A stretch of 39,770 nucleotides of DNA from Hahella sp. (GTDB lineage Bacteria; Pseudomonadota; Gammaproteobacteria; Pseudomonadales; Oleiphilaceae), in contig JANQMN010000022.1 of NCBI GenBank assembly GCA_028280065.1, positions 1-39,770 on the forward strand. Reading direction: 5' to 3'. A program made the position numbers and the translations under genes. Shown here piece by piece: positions 1 through 8,103 of this stretch (positions are counted from its first letter, which is position 1; every line of letters begins with the position of its first letter). The notes under the pieces are model-generated. The model did not search any database. It saw only the letters and a program-made list of their open reading frames with translations, and was not told the DNA's origin.

Positions 1-348
1 TGCGGGCTTGGCGCAATCATAAACGACCAGACTCTACCCCAACTGCAATGCGAGATCATCGCAGGCTCTGCCAACAACCAGCTGGCAACCGCCGGTCACG
101 GCCTGCAACTACATCAACGCAATATCCTCTACGCACCGGATTACGTGATTAATGCCGGTGGCTTGGTCTATGCCTCTCTGCATCACAAAGGCAAACCACA
201 AAGTTTGATTGAAGAAAAAACTCAGCGCATTGCCGGGACGCTTACTGAAATCTTCACCCAAGCACGTGAACGCCAACAGGCAACCAGCAACATTGCTGAA
301 CATCTAGCGGAACAACGCTTGTATCATAAGTTTTCCGCGGCTGCCTAG
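1..348 (+). CDS. Leu/Phe/Val (Glu-type) dehydrogenase, C-terminal part (5' end outside window)
   Basis: The frame is open from base 1 to a TAG at 346-348, giving the last 115 residues of an amino-acid dehydrogenase. Conserved stretches of the Glu/Leu/Phe/Val dehydrogenase C-terminal NAD domain are visible: CGLGAIIND, AGSANNQLA and YAPDYVINAGG. The family catalyses NAD-dependent oxidative deamination of (branched-chain) amino acids to 2-oxoacids in the cytoplasm. The E1 alpha gene of a 2-oxoacid dehydrogenase starts only 23 bases downstream, so the genes are probably co-transcribed and the oxoacid product could feed the complex. Leucine dehydrogenase is the most likely member, but the N-terminal substrate pocket is missing and specificity cannot be read. 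Confidence 0.85.
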   Translation, partial: CGLGAIINDQTLPQLQCEIIAGSANNQLATAGHGLQLHQRNILYAPDYVINAGGLVYASLHHKGKPQSLIEEKTQRIAGTLTEIFTQARERQQATSNIAEHLAEQRLYHKFSAAA

Positions 349-371
349 CCTGACAAAGAGAGGAGAAACCT

Positions 372-1463
372 ATGCACCAGAATATATTGCAGTTTCAGGT
401 GGCCAGTTATCGTTTCTTGAACGAGCAGGGTCAACTTGAGCAAGCATTGCCCGAATGGACAGCCGATCAGGAACGCATCTTAGCGGCCTATCGAACGATG
501 GTCTTAATTCGCAACTTCGATCAAAAAGCCATCAGCCTGCAGCGTACCGGACAATTAGGCACCTATCCATCAGTGCTAGGCCAAGAGGCGATTGGTACCG
601 CAATTGGTCAATCCATGCGCAAAGATGATGTCCTTGCACCCTACTATCGGGACTTGGCGGCACAAACCCTACGTGGCGTCAGCCTTAAGGAAACCCTGCT
701 GTACTGGGGCGGCGACGAGCGCGGCAGCGCATTTGAAAACTGTCCGGAAGATTTACCCAACTGTGTTCCGATCGCGACTCAGCTTTGCCATGCCGCCGGG
801 GTCGCCACCGCATTCAAGGTGCGCGGCGGGAAGCGCGCAGTTGTCGCTTCCTGCGGCGAAGGCGCAACATCCAAAGGCGATTTCCTGGAATCCCTTAATG
901 TTGCCGGTAGCTGGCAGCTGCCGTTAGTCGTGGTCGTGAATAACAACCAATGGGCAATCTCCACCCCTCGATCAGTCCAAACCGCCTCTGAATCCATTGC
1001 CCAGAAGGCCATCGGCGCGGGTATCCAAGGCGTGCAGGTGGATGGCAACGACTATTTCGCCATTTCCGACGCGATCATCAAGGCAATTGCCAAAGCCCAT
1101 GCCGGAAAAGGCGCAACGCTGATCGAAGCGCTGAGCTACCGGCTCGGCGATCACACCACGGCGGATGATGCCAGCCGATATCGAACCCAGGCAGAACTGA
1201 AAAAAGCCTGGTCCAGAGAGCCAATTCAGCGCCTGCGCCAGTATCTGCTGGACCAAGGTTTGTGGTCAGAGACACTTGAACAGGCTTTGCAAGCAGATAC
1301 CCGCAAACGGATAGAGCAGGAAGTGAAGGCGTATCTCGATACACCGCCGCAGCCGCCTGAAGCCATGTTTGATCATCTTTTTGAAGAGTTGCCGGAAGCA
1401 CTGATCCAACAGCGAGCCGAGCTTATCGCGAACAGTATGCAGACCGGAGGAGGCTTGGCATGA
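372..1463 (+). CDS. pdhA: 2-oxoacid (pyruvate or branched-chain) dehydrogenase E1 component, alpha subunit
   Basis: A 363-residue thiamine-diphosphate enzyme subunit that decarboxylates a 2-oxoacid and, with the beta subunit, passes the acyl group to lipoyl-E2. The ThDP/Mg motif is visible as GEGATSKGD (162-170) closing with NNNQ (190-193). The first acidic residue is Glu rather than the more usual Asp. The loop RLGDHTTADD (257-266) is the typical E1 alpha phospholoop. An AGAGGAGA ribosome site precedes the ATG. The stop overlaps the next ATG (ATGA), so translation is coupled. The sequence resembles the PdhA-type E1 alpha of Bacillus and archaea, but the upstream amino-acid dehydrogenase gene makes a branched-chain role (bkdA) a real alternative. 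No E3 gene is in the operon. Confidence 0.9.
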   Translation: MHQNILQFQVASYRFLNEQGQLEQALPEWTADQERILAAYRTMVLIRNFDQKAISLQRTGQLGTYPSVLGQEAIGTAIGQSMRKDDVLAPYYRDLAAQTLRGVSLKETLLYWGGDERGSAFENCPEDLPNCVPIATQLCHAAGVATAFKVRGGKRAVVASCGEGATSKGDFLESLNVAGSWQLPLVVVVNNNQWAISTPRSVQTASESIAQKAIGAGIQGVQVDGNDYFAISDAIIKAIAKAHAGKGATLIEALSYRLGDHTTADDASRYRTQAELKKAWSREPIQRLRQYLLDQGLWSETLEQALQADTRKRIEQEVKAYLDTPPQPPEAMFDHLFEELPEALIQQRAELIANSMQTGGGLA

Positions 1464-2509
1464 GCAAAATCACTCTAATCGAAGCAGTCAATCTCGCGCT
1501 GCATCGGGCAATGCGGGAAGACCCGAATGTGGTCGCGTTGGGAGAAGATATCGGTACCAATGGCGGTGTCTTTCGCGCAACCGACAAACTACGCGAAAGG
1601 TTCGGTATAAAGCGGGTGATGGATACGCCGCTGGCGGAAACCTTAATCGCCGGGATGACCGTCGGCATGGCCGCCCAGGGCTTACGCCCGGTGGCGGAGA
1701 TCCAGTTCATGGGCTTTATCTACGCGACCTTTGAACAGTTAGTCAGCCATGCCAGCCGGATGCGGAACCGGACCAAGGGTCGCCTGAGCTGCCCGATGGT
1801 ACTGCGAGCGCCATACGGTGGCGGTATTCATGCGCCCGAACACCATAGCGAAAGCATGGAAGCTATGCTGGCCCACATCCCGGGATTGCGGGTCGTGATC
1901 CCGAGTTCCCCGGCGCGGGCTTATGGATTGCTGTTAAGCGCAATACGAAATCCGGACCCGGTGGTGTTCTTGGAACCTAAGCGCATTTACCGCGCGGTTG
2001 CCCAGGAAGTGGCTGACGATGGCCAGGGTCTTCCGTTAGACACCTGTTTTACCCTGAGAGAAGGCAAAGACATCACGCTGGTCTCTTGGGGGGCGATGCT
2101 CCAGGAAACGCTGCAAGCGGCTGATGGGTTGGCAGAAGCGGGCGTCAGTGCCGAAGTCATCGATGTCGGCACACTGGCCCCCATCGATATGTTCAGCATC
2201 GAAGCGTCGGTGGCAAAAACCGGGCGTTGCTGCATCGTCCAGGAAGCACCCCGCCATGTCGGCGTCGGCGCGGAAATTGCCGCCAGGCTTGCCGAAAACA
2301 GCATTTTTGACCTTACCGCACCGGTTCTTCGGATTTGCGGCTACGATACCGTCATGCCGTATTACCGCAATGAGCAACATTTCCTGCCTTCCGCTGCACT
2401 GATTCAGCAAAAAGTCCTGGCTTCGCTGGAACAAGGCAGTGCTTGGGAGGATCAGCAATTTGAACCCGCGCAACCCGCAACGCTCGCAACCGTAAGGAAA
2501 CTGGCATGA
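1460..2509 (+). CDS. pdhB: 2-oxoacid dehydrogenase E1 component, beta subunit
   Basis: A 349-residue transketolase-like E1 beta subunit that completes the ThDP active site with the alpha subunit. The N-terminal block VVALGEDIGTNGGVFRATD (about 24-42) holds the conserved acidic residue that activates ThDP. RAPYGGGIHAPEHHSES in the middle and the C-terminal transketolase domain with ISLVSWG-like strand (ITLVSWGAM) are typical. It is translationally coupled on both sides: the ATGA overlap with E1 alpha at 1460-1463 and with E2 at 2506-2509. Length and domain order are normal for the family. As with its partner, pyruvate versus branched-chain oxoacid specificity is not decided by sequence alone. 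Confidence 0.9.
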   Translation: MSKITLIEAVNLALHRAMREDPNVVALGEDIGTNGGVFRATDKLRERFGIKRVMDTPLAETLIAGMTVGMAAQGLRPVAEIQFMGFIYATFEQLVSHASRMRNRTKGRLSCPMVLRAPYGGGIHAPEHHSESMEAMLAHIPGLRVVIPSSPARAYGLLLSAIRNPDPVVFLEPKRIYRAVAQEVADDGQGLPLDTCFTLREGKDITLVSWGAMLQETLQAADGLAEAGVSAEVIDVGTLAPIDMFSIEASVAKTGRCCIVQEAPRHVGVGAEIAARLAENSIFDLTAPVLRICGYDTVMPYYRNEQHFLPSAALIQQKVLASLEQGSAWEDQQFEPAQPATLATVRKLA

Positions 2510-3645
2510 AATATTTCAAGCTTCCGGACTTGGGAGAAGGTCTGGCAGAGGCCGAGATTGTCGAATGGCATGTCAAAGAAGGAGACTTGGTAAAAGTCGA
2601 TCAGCTCCTGGTATCCGTGGAAACGGCGAAGGCAATCGTTGAAGTACCGAGTCCGCAAGCGGGAACGATTGCCGCCCTATTCGGTGCTCCCGGCGATATC
2701 CTGCATGTCGGCGAGCCGCTGGTAGAGTTTGCCGAAGACGGTGAAGATAGCGGTACGGTAGTCGGTGAGCTGCGTCGCGCCGAACAGTCCAGTGAAGACC
2801 GCTTTATCATTGGCGCACCGCAATCCAGCCTGGCAAGTCATCAACACAGGGTTCGGGCAAGCCCTGCCGTGAGGGCGTTGGCACAGCGCTTGAAAATCGA
2901 CCTACAGCAGATCCACCCTTCCCATGGCGACCTGATTCGGACCGAAGATGTGGAAAAAGCCGCGCAACAGCAACAGCAGTTCGGTCTACCGGAACCCTTG
3001 CGGGGTGTCCGCCGGACCATGGCCAAAACCATGGTCCAGTCCCATGCCGAGGTGGCTCCGGTGGCCCTCTATGAAGATGCAGATATCCATGACTGGCCGG
3101 ATGACACCGATATCACTATGCGTCTTTTGCATGCCATCGCCGCCGCCTGTGAGATGTCGCCGGCTCTGAACGCCTGGTTTGACGGACATACCTTGTCCCG
3201 CCGGGTATTTGAAGATGTTCATGTGGGTATTGCCGTGGATACCGATGACGGCCTGTTCGTTCCGGTGTTACGCAATGTCAGGGAGCGGCCGATGGCAGAC
3301 CTTCGCGAAGGCTTGAACCTGTTGCGGGCCGATGTCAAAGCCCGCAAGATTCCTCCGGCGGAAATGCAGGGCGCGACTATTACCCTTTCTAACTTTGGCA
3401 CCATCGCCGGCCGTTACGCGAGTCCGGTGGTTGTGCCGCCCCAGGTAGCCATTATCGGTGCGGGCAAAACCCGGATCGAAGCGAAAGTGATCAAGGGTGA
3501 AGTCTACCCACGGCGGATATTGCCAATATCGCTGAGTTTCGATCACAGAGCCGCCACCGGCGGTGAAGCGGCGCGTTTCCTGGCAGCCATGGTAAAAGAC
3601 CTGGAACAGGCTACACTTAAGGAAAGAACGCACACTGTTCGCTGA
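2506..3645 (+). CDS. pdhC: Dihydrolipoamide acyltransferase (E2) of the 2-oxoacid dehydrogenase complex
   Basis: A 379-residue E2 core protein that transfers the acyl group from E1 to CoA. Order: one lipoyl domain (about 1-78, lipoyl lysine K42 in VETAKA), a linker, the peripheral subunit-binding domain (about 117-150, RASPAVRALAQRL), and the catalytic domain. The active-site His is H347 in SFDHRAATGG. The family consensus is DHRxxDG, and the position usually occupied by the catalytic Asp is Thr (T351) here. I recall Thr at this position in other gammaproteobacterial E2 proteins, so it may be lineage-typical rather than inactivating. It is the last gene of the operon, 61 bases before a strong terminator. 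The E3 subunit must come from elsewhere. Confidence 0.9.
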   Translation: MKYFKLPDLGEGLAEAEIVEWHVKEGDLVKVDQLLVSVETAKAIVEVPSPQAGTIAALFGAPGDILHVGEPLVEFAEDGEDSGTVVGELRRAEQSSEDRFIIGAPQSSLASHQHRVRASPAVRALAQRLKIDLQQIHPSHGDLIRTEDVEKAAQQQQQFGLPEPLRGVRRTMAKTMVQSHAEVAPVALYEDADIHDWPDDTDITMRLLHAIAAACEMSPALNAWFDGHTLSRRVFEDVHVGIAVDTDDGLFVPVLRNVRERPMADLREGLNLLRADVKARKIPPAEMQGATITLSNFGTIAGRYASPVVVPPQVAIIGAGKTRIEAKVIKGEVYPRRILPISLSFDHRAATGGEAARFLAAMVKDLEQATLKERTHTVR

Positions 3646-3706
3646 CAACGATAATCCAAAACCAAGGTTGCGCTGTAGCGAATAACGTTCTTTGTCTGCT
3701 GCGATT

Positions 3707-3734
3707 GGCGGAGTTACCCTACTCCGCCTTTTTT
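3707..3734 (+). terminator. Rho-independent terminator of the pdh operon
   Basis: A perfect 8-bp stem (GGCGGAGT at 3707-3714, ACTCCGCC at 3721-3728) with a 6-base loop is followed directly by six T. It ends the rightward operon 61 bases after the E2 stop. Confidence 0.93.
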
Positions 3735-3814
3735 CTGTCCTTAGGATTAACGATGCGCGTCGGCATTAGCTCCCCGTTTGGGGATTGAGGTTTTACACAG
3801 TATATCCGTATAGA

Positions 3815-3840
3815 GTTGGCACAAATGTCGATTTGCCAAC
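3815..3840. repeat. Inverted repeat upstream of the GntR regulator gene
   Basis: GTTGGCA(C)AAAT - GTCG - ATTTGCCAAC is a near-perfect dyad: ten paired bases per arm with one extra C on the left. It lies 118 bases before the GntR start and could be an operator for that regulator or another factor. There is no T tract, so it is not a terminator. Confidence 0.5.
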
Positions 3841-3957
3841 AGCCTGTTCCGGCCAGTAGTATATTTTGGTTTTACCGCCGAATACGACAACAAATCACTT
3901 TAGCAGCGTGCACGGCACAATTTTCAACTTATTATAATGGACGGCTAAGAACTTTAG

Positions 3958-4623
3958 ATGAGCTTCAAACCCAAGGAGACCCTGACTGAACAAGTCGCAC
4001 AGCACCTGGAAAACATGATCGTGATGAATCAGTTGCATTCCGGTGAACGGATTTTCGAAAATGCCATGGCCAAGCAATTGGAAGTCAGCCACGGGTCCAT
4101 TCGAGAAGCCTTGCTGCTGTTGGAAAAACGCTACCTTGTTACCAACATTCCCCGCAAAGGCACTTTTGTTACAGAGCTCAACGAACATTTTGTCAAAAGC
4201 CTCTACGAAACGCTGTTGCTCATTCTCAGCCATACCGGAAAGAAGCTTTTACACGGCTGGCAACCCCACGACATGGAACGGTTGGAAGCGCTCTATGAAG
4301 ATATGAGCCAGAGTTTCAAAAAAGGCGATTTGATTCAGTTCCACAAAATCGGCATAGAATACACCCAAGCTTCCCTGGCCTATGCCGACAACTACTTTAT
4401 CGTGACGATGATCAACGATCTATGGCCGTCCGCGAAGCGCTGTAGTTTTATGGCATTAAGACAAGGCCCCGGCGTTATTCATGACAGCCTGGAATACATG
4501 CGCAACTCTTTGGATGCGATTAAAAGCCATGATGAAGGCGGCCTGATAAGCATCCTCACTTCCTATGCCGAAGGACAATGCCAACAGGTGATTGACTGCA
4601 TTGAATCGGAACGGCGCAAGTAA
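3958..4623 (+). CDS. GntR-family transcriptional regulator (FCD/FadR-like C-terminus)
   Basis: A 221-residue protein with a GntR winged helix at the N-terminus: TEQVAQHLENMIV, then ENAMAKQLEVSHGSIREAL (about 34-52) as recognition helix region, and a wing ending RKGTFVTEL near residue 70. The rest is all-helical and of the size of an FCD ligand-binding domain, though weakly conserved to my eye. Such proteins are cytoplasmic, ligand-responsive regulators. The gene stands alone between the terminated pdh operon and a convergent gene. The ATG at 3958 has no clear Shine-Dalgarno. The inverted repeat at 3815-3840 is a candidate autoregulatory operator. The ligand is unknown. Confidence 0.82.
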   Translation: MSFKPKETLTEQVAQHLENMIVMNQLHSGERIFENAMAKQLEVSHGSIREALLLLEKRYLVTNIPRKGTFVTELNEHFVKSLYETLLLILSHTGKKLLHGWQPHDMERLEALYEDMSQSFKKGDLIQFHKIGIEYTQASLAYADNYFIVTMINDLWPSAKRCSFMALRQGPGVIHDSLEYMRNSLDAIKSHDEGGLISILTSYAEGQCQQVIDCIESERRK

Positions 4624-4683
4624 TAGGTACCGGGTCGCCGACAGGCTTGGATATAGTGCTTGCTATCCTGCCAACCGACGCCG

Positions 4684-5277
4684 TTATTTCAGCTTGATAT
4701 GACTGGTGTCCGGCGGTGGCGGTGGCTCAACGGCTTTTTTTTGCCCCATATCGCTTCCCGCGGGAGCCACAGTCAAGTGGCTTAAATCCGGTTCCGGAAG
4801 CGGCAGGTCATCGTGTTCGTCTTCCATCCGAGAACCCACGGGGGCGATATCCCAGTCAATGTCGTGGAGTATATCGTCGACTTTCTCGCCTGCAACCGGC
4901 AGCCCGGTTGCCGTGGTTACCGGCTTGGGTAGAGGCTTAGCAGCTTCCTTTTCCGACGTTGCCGGTGTCTGCGTCTGCTTGGCGGCTGGGAAAGCAGATG
5001 GGCGGCCATTGGTCTGGGCAGGCGCTGGCGCGGCATGTTGCCCGCCCATTTGCCTGATAATGCAGGCCGCGCCATGTTTTTGCAGCAACATCCGGTACTT
5101 TTTCGCGGTGGCGTCGTCCAGGCGATTTTTCAATACGACGGTTTTGCCGGAAAACATCTGCTCAACCTGGGCAGGGCTGGCTTTAAACAATTTGCCGACA
5201 TTTTGTTTTACCTGGTCCAACAAAAAGCCATCGACCAGTTTGCCGTTAAATACCAATTCGAATTGGGTCACCTGCAT
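4684..5277 (-). CDS. Conserved protein with an N-terminal RNA/ribosomal-L7/L12-like-size domain and proline-rich tail, function unknown
   Basis: About 197 residues. I chose the ATG at 5277; a GTG sits one codon upstream. The first 75 or so residues form a compact domain (FELVFNGKLVDGFLLDQV, then AQVEQMFSGKTVVLKNRLD and ATAKKYRMLLQKHGAAC) that I recall at the N-terminus of various gammaproteobacterial proteins of unknown role. The remaining 120 residues are low-complexity: Ala/Pro/Thr-rich linker, then an acidic stretch, and Pro-rich end EPPPPPDTSHIKLK. The short element D-x-S-H-(L/I) occurs twice near the end. There is no signal peptide or membrane segment, so it is probably cytoplasmic. No function is assigned. 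Confidence 0.75.
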   Translation of the reverse strand: MQVTQFELVFNGKLVDGFLLDQVKQNVGKLFKASPAQVEQMFSGKTVVLKNRLDDATAKKYRMLLQKHGAACIIRQMGGQHAAPAPAQTNGRPSAFPAAKQTQTPATSEKEAAKPLPKPVTTATGLPVAGEKVDDILHDIDWDIAPVGSRMEDEHDDLPLPEPDLSHLTVAPAGSDMGQKKAVEPPPPPDTSHIKLK

Positions 5278-5433
5278 CACCTGACTTATCTTGCGGAGTA
5301 TTCTTTATAGTGTAAAACATACTGCAACAATCTCAATTGAAGGTGGTAAACTACCTACTTTTTCAACGTCAGGGTTTAGTTAGCCCCAATCTCGGTTCCC
5401 CCGGCGTTTCACGGCAAGGCGATTGAGGTCTCT

Positions 5434-5952
5434 ATGTGGCATATTGTGTTTTCCCATGGTCAGGAAAGTGGACCTTGGGGCAGCAAAATCAAACGGCTTG
5501 CCAATACCGCTGCAGACTTGGGTTTCAGCTACGCCAGCATTGACTACCGGAGCAGCAAAGATGCAGAACAGCGCGTCGGCATGCTTCTGAACTACCTGGA
5601 GCAGCGAAAATCCGAAGCCAAGGGCGGCACCGCCAACCTTATTCTGGTAGGCTCCAGTATGGGCGCCTATGTCGCCGTTCGCGCTTCCGCTAATATAAAG
5701 CCCAGTGGCTTGTTTCTGCTGGCCCCGGCGCTCGGACTGGCAGGATATCCGGAATTGCCGCCTTATCCGGGCTCCGGCAGCATCGAGGTCGTGCACGGCT
5801 GGCATGACGAGCTCATTCCTGCGGAGCGGGTTATTCAATGGTCCCGACAACATCAAGCAACCCTGCATCTTGTCGATGACGGACACCGTCTATTGGAAGC
5901 CATGCCATTAATAGAACAATGGTTCTCCCGGTTTTTAAAAGATTTGTATTGA
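5434..5952 (+). CDS. Small alpha/beta hydrolase
   Basis: A 172-residue single-domain alpha/beta hydrolase without a lid. The nucleophile elbow GSSMG gives Ser75, the likely acid is Asp125 in GWHDELIP, and the catalytic His is H151 in DDGHRLLE, so the triad is complete. The N-terminal strand carries the usual SHGQESGPWG oxyanion-type loop. There is no signal peptide; it is a cytoplasmic esterase or thioesterase of unknown substrate. It is followed 19 bases later by the DUF2470 gene on the same strand and may share its transcript. Related short proteins are often annotated YqiA/RsbQ-like esterases, but I cannot choose among them. Confidence 0.82.
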   Translation: MWHIVFSHGQESGPWGSKIKRLANTAADLGFSYASIDYRSSKDAEQRVGMLLNYLEQRKSEAKGGTANLILVGSSMGAYVAVRASANIKPSGLFLLAPALGLAGYPELPPYPGSGSIEVVHGWHDELIPAERVIQWSRQHQATLHLVDDGHRLLEAMPLIEQWFSRFLKDLY

Positions 5953-5971
5953 TCAGAGGAGTGTTAACAAA

Positions 5972-6280
5972 ATGTCCCTGGAACCTCTGCCTGTTAAGGA
6001 AACCGCTGAAATCATGGAGCATATGAATCAGGATCACAGCGAAACCTTGGCTAACTACGTGCGCTATTATGGTGGAGTAAAAGATGTCATCAGTGCTGAA
6101 CTAAAGGAAATCACTCATCACGAGCTGTATATCGATACGGTAGCCCACGACTTCTCCTGCAGGCTTGCCGTGCAACTTATCAAGCCCATAAAAAAAATCA
6201 GTGAAGCCCGGACAATTTTGGTGGAAATGGCGAAGCAGGCGAGAGAAGGGCTTCATCAACGAGCCAAGGAAGATAAATAG
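5972..6280 (+). CDS. DUF2470 protein (HugZ C-terminal-domain-like)
   Basis: A 102-residue protein matching the DUF2470 pattern: MEHMNQDHSETLANYVRYYG near the N-terminus and a C-terminal helix KISEARTILVEMAKQARE. In HugZ-type heme oxygenases this domain follows a split-barrel FMN-like domain and supplies a heme-contacting histidine. Here the domain stands alone, so heme oxygenase activity is not implied. The ribosome site AGAGGAG precedes the ATG. It probably shares a transcript with the hydrolase gene upstream. Cytoplasmic; function unknown. Confidence 0.82.
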   Translation: MSLEPLPVKETAEIMEHMNQDHSETLANYVRYYGGVKDVISAELKEITHHELYIDTVAHDFSCRLAVQLIKPIKKISEARTILVEMAKQAREGLHQRAKEDK

Positions 6281-6378
6281 CCATAACTTCACCTGAACTC
6301 CTAAACGAATCAGGCCTTGCCGTTTTCAAAAAAAATCAAGCTGTTACCGGCACTAACTCCCTAAGGTAGCAAACTTGC

Positions 6379-7182
6379 ATGGAAAGCTTATTCGAACTCT
6401 CTGAAGCCTTCCTTCAACTAAGTAAAATTCTAGTGACCATGGTTACCGTGATCGGTCTTGCTTGGGTCGCGGAGCGTATCAGTACAAGATGGGCCAGCCT
6501 TCTCTCCGGATTTCCGCTCGGCACCGCCATTGCCCTGGTTTACCTGGGAATCGAACAGGGGGCCGAGTTTGCGGGGCAGAGCGCGCAATATACCCTCCTG
6601 GGATTTATTTCTGCACAATGGCTATCGTTGGCATATCTATTAGCCTGCCGTTGGCGTTACAGTCTGATGATCGCGCCAATCGCAGCGATCAGTTGTTTTG
6701 CGCTGTGCAACTGGATACTTGGTTTCGTTTCCCTGGACCTTTGGGGCAACTTCGCATTATGTAGCCTGACCACGGCTCTATTTGCCATGGGCTATCGCTA
6801 TCTGCCCAGCGAAGAAATCAGTCGCAATACACAGATGACCCCGGCAGAGTTATTCATCCGGGCGTTGGCATCGGCGCTCATTATCGTGCTGATCACCCTG
6901 TTGGGACATTTGGGAAATTCTCTGATCGCCGGGTTGTTTGCCGCATTTCCCATCACCTATATGCCACTGCTTGTAATTATTCACTACCACTATGGCCGTT
7001 CCGCTGCCAAAGCCATGATCAAGTATTATCCTCTTGGTTTGGGAGCACTCATTATCCACACCCTAATCGTCGCCCTTAGCTACGCGAATGACGGAATTAT
7101 GTTGGGTACGCTTTTCGGGTTTCTAGGCGCAATTGGTTATCTTGGCATGCTGGCCCTACTCAGGCGTCAACCAAGCGTTTGA
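6379..7182 (+). CDS. Integral membrane protein with an internal duplication, function unknown
   Basis: A 267-residue, strongly hydrophobic protein with about eight membrane segments. It appears to be built of two halves. The stretch around RWASLLSGFPLGTAIALVYLG (about 37-57) recurs as NSLIAGLFAAFPITYMPLLV (about 179-198), each ending in a helix with a Gly-rich, FP-containing turn. This points to an inverted or tandem repeat transporter-like fold, but I do not recognise the family. The ATG is 98 bases after the DUF2470 stop. No neighbour hints at a substrate. Confidence 0.72.
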   Translation: MESLFELSEAFLQLSKILVTMVTVIGLAWVAERISTRWASLLSGFPLGTAIALVYLGIEQGAEFAGQSAQYTLLGFISAQWLSLAYLLACRWRYSLMIAPIAAISCFALCNWILGFVSLDLWGNFALCSLTTALFAMGYRYLPSEEISRNTQMTPAELFIRALASALIIVLITLLGHLGNSLIAGLFAAFPITYMPLLVIIHYHYGRSAAKAMIKYYPLGLGALIIHTLIVALSYANDGIMLGTLFGFLGAIGYLGMLALLRRQPSV

Positions 7183-7259
7183 GGCAAACTCTTGTGTTTT
7201 GAGCGATAATCGCCTATTTCTAAAAGCAAGAGCTGTTTTTTTAGGCAAGAAATTGACTT

Positions 7260-7451
7260 ATGTTGACTTTGCAAGATATCTGCTGCCCTTATTGTGGCAA
7301 GACCCAACAAGTGACGGTTGATTGCAGCGTGGAGGTCCAGGACTACTATGAAGACTGCCAGGTATGCTGCCGCCCGATGTCCATGCATGTACTGTGCAGT
7401 TGGGATGGTGATTTACAGGATTTGATTGTGCGTTCTGAAAACGACACGTGA
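7260..7451 (+). CDS. CPXCG-motif cysteine-rich protein
   Basis: A 63-residue protein with paired cysteine knuckles: C9-x2-C12 in CCPYCG and C33-x2-C36 in DCQVCCRP, with further cysteines at 8, 22, 37 and 46. This matches the short CPXCG family, common in gammaproteobacteria, presumed zinc binding and of unknown role. The ATG lies in a short AT-rich leader; there is no strong Shine-Dalgarno. Cytoplasmic. Confidence 0.85.
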   Translation: MLTLQDICCPYCGKTQQVTVDCSVEVQDYYEDCQVCCRPMSMHVLCSWDGDLQDLIVRSENDT

Positions 7452-7541
7452 GTTGCCGTTTCGGCTATAGGCTCGCCTAATCCCGAAGGGCTATTGGGGG
7501 CTTTTCCATGCGGACTTCAGCGATTCTACCGAGATGCAAGG

Positions 7542-7922
7542 CTAAAGGCAGTCAAACTGGCTCACATCATCAAACGCTACGGACACCATGTCGTAGCCCA
7601 TATTGGATAGGTTGCGGATGAGGGGTTGATTGGTGATGATCGAGCGGCAGATCGTATCGACGCTGGCGACTAGATCCTCTTCCGCCACCAGACTTTTACC
7701 GGCCCTGAAGTCCAAAATAATATACTTCATAGCGCCTGTGGCATCTGGCTGTGGCTGTTCGACACTTTGATAGCCGATCAGATCGAGCTGTGTGGTCCGA
7801 GTGTCCAGTTCCGCTAACGCTACGTGGAGCTCTGCCGTTTTTTCCGCTAAGTTCTGGGCATGTATTACGCTGCCTGCCATCAGCAGTCCAATCGCCATTA
7901 AGTAACCGAAAAGCCTTTTCAT
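7542..7922 (-). CDS. Small secreted protein of unknown function
   Basis: 126 residues. The N-terminus is a clean Sec signal peptide (KR, then a hydrophobic core LFGYLMAIGLLMAGSVIHA) with likely cleavage after HAQ or AHA-like residues near 22-23. The mature part is acidic, with two cysteines (one in DTICRSI, one in the last residues QFDCL) that could form a disulfide. I do not recognise the family. It is transcribed leftward, convergent with the cysteine-rich protein gene, and is not obviously part of an operon. Confidence 0.75.
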   Translation of the reverse strand: MKRLFGYLMAIGLLMAGSVIHAQNLAEKTAELHVALAELDTRTTQLDLIGYQSVEQPQPDATGAMKYIILDFRAGKSLVAEEDLVASVDTICRSIITNQPLIRNLSNMGYDMVSVAFDDVSQFDCL

Positions 7923-8103
7923 ACTTCCACTCTCCCCCTGCCTATAGCGCAGTGGTTAACAGCTAGATATATCGTAAAATTACAAACTGGTTAGAATTAT
8001 GCCACAAGTTGCTTGGAAAGTAGACGGAAGTTGACCAAATAACGACCATTTTTCAAATGTTTACAAAGTGCTTTTGGAGTGACAAATAAGATATCTGAAT
8101 TGA

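Larger units (their letters stand above)
3646..3957. other. Intergenic region between the pdh operon and a GntR gene
   Basis: This 312-base stretch holds the pdh terminator (3707-3734) and the inverted repeat at 3815-3840. I see no credible coding frame in it. The part from about 3770 is AT-rich and is probably the promoter region of the GntR gene, but I cannot place a clear -35/-10 pair. Confidence 0.6.

Noticed and set aside
3817-3838. TGGCAC ... TTGC upstream of the GntR gene as a sigma-54 promoter
   Set aside because: The two elements are about 10 bases apart instead of 5, so the spacing is wrong.
4640-4680. Possible bidirectional terminator (GGATA ... TATCC) between convergent genes
   Set aside because: The stem is only 5 bp with a 10-base loop and no T tract.
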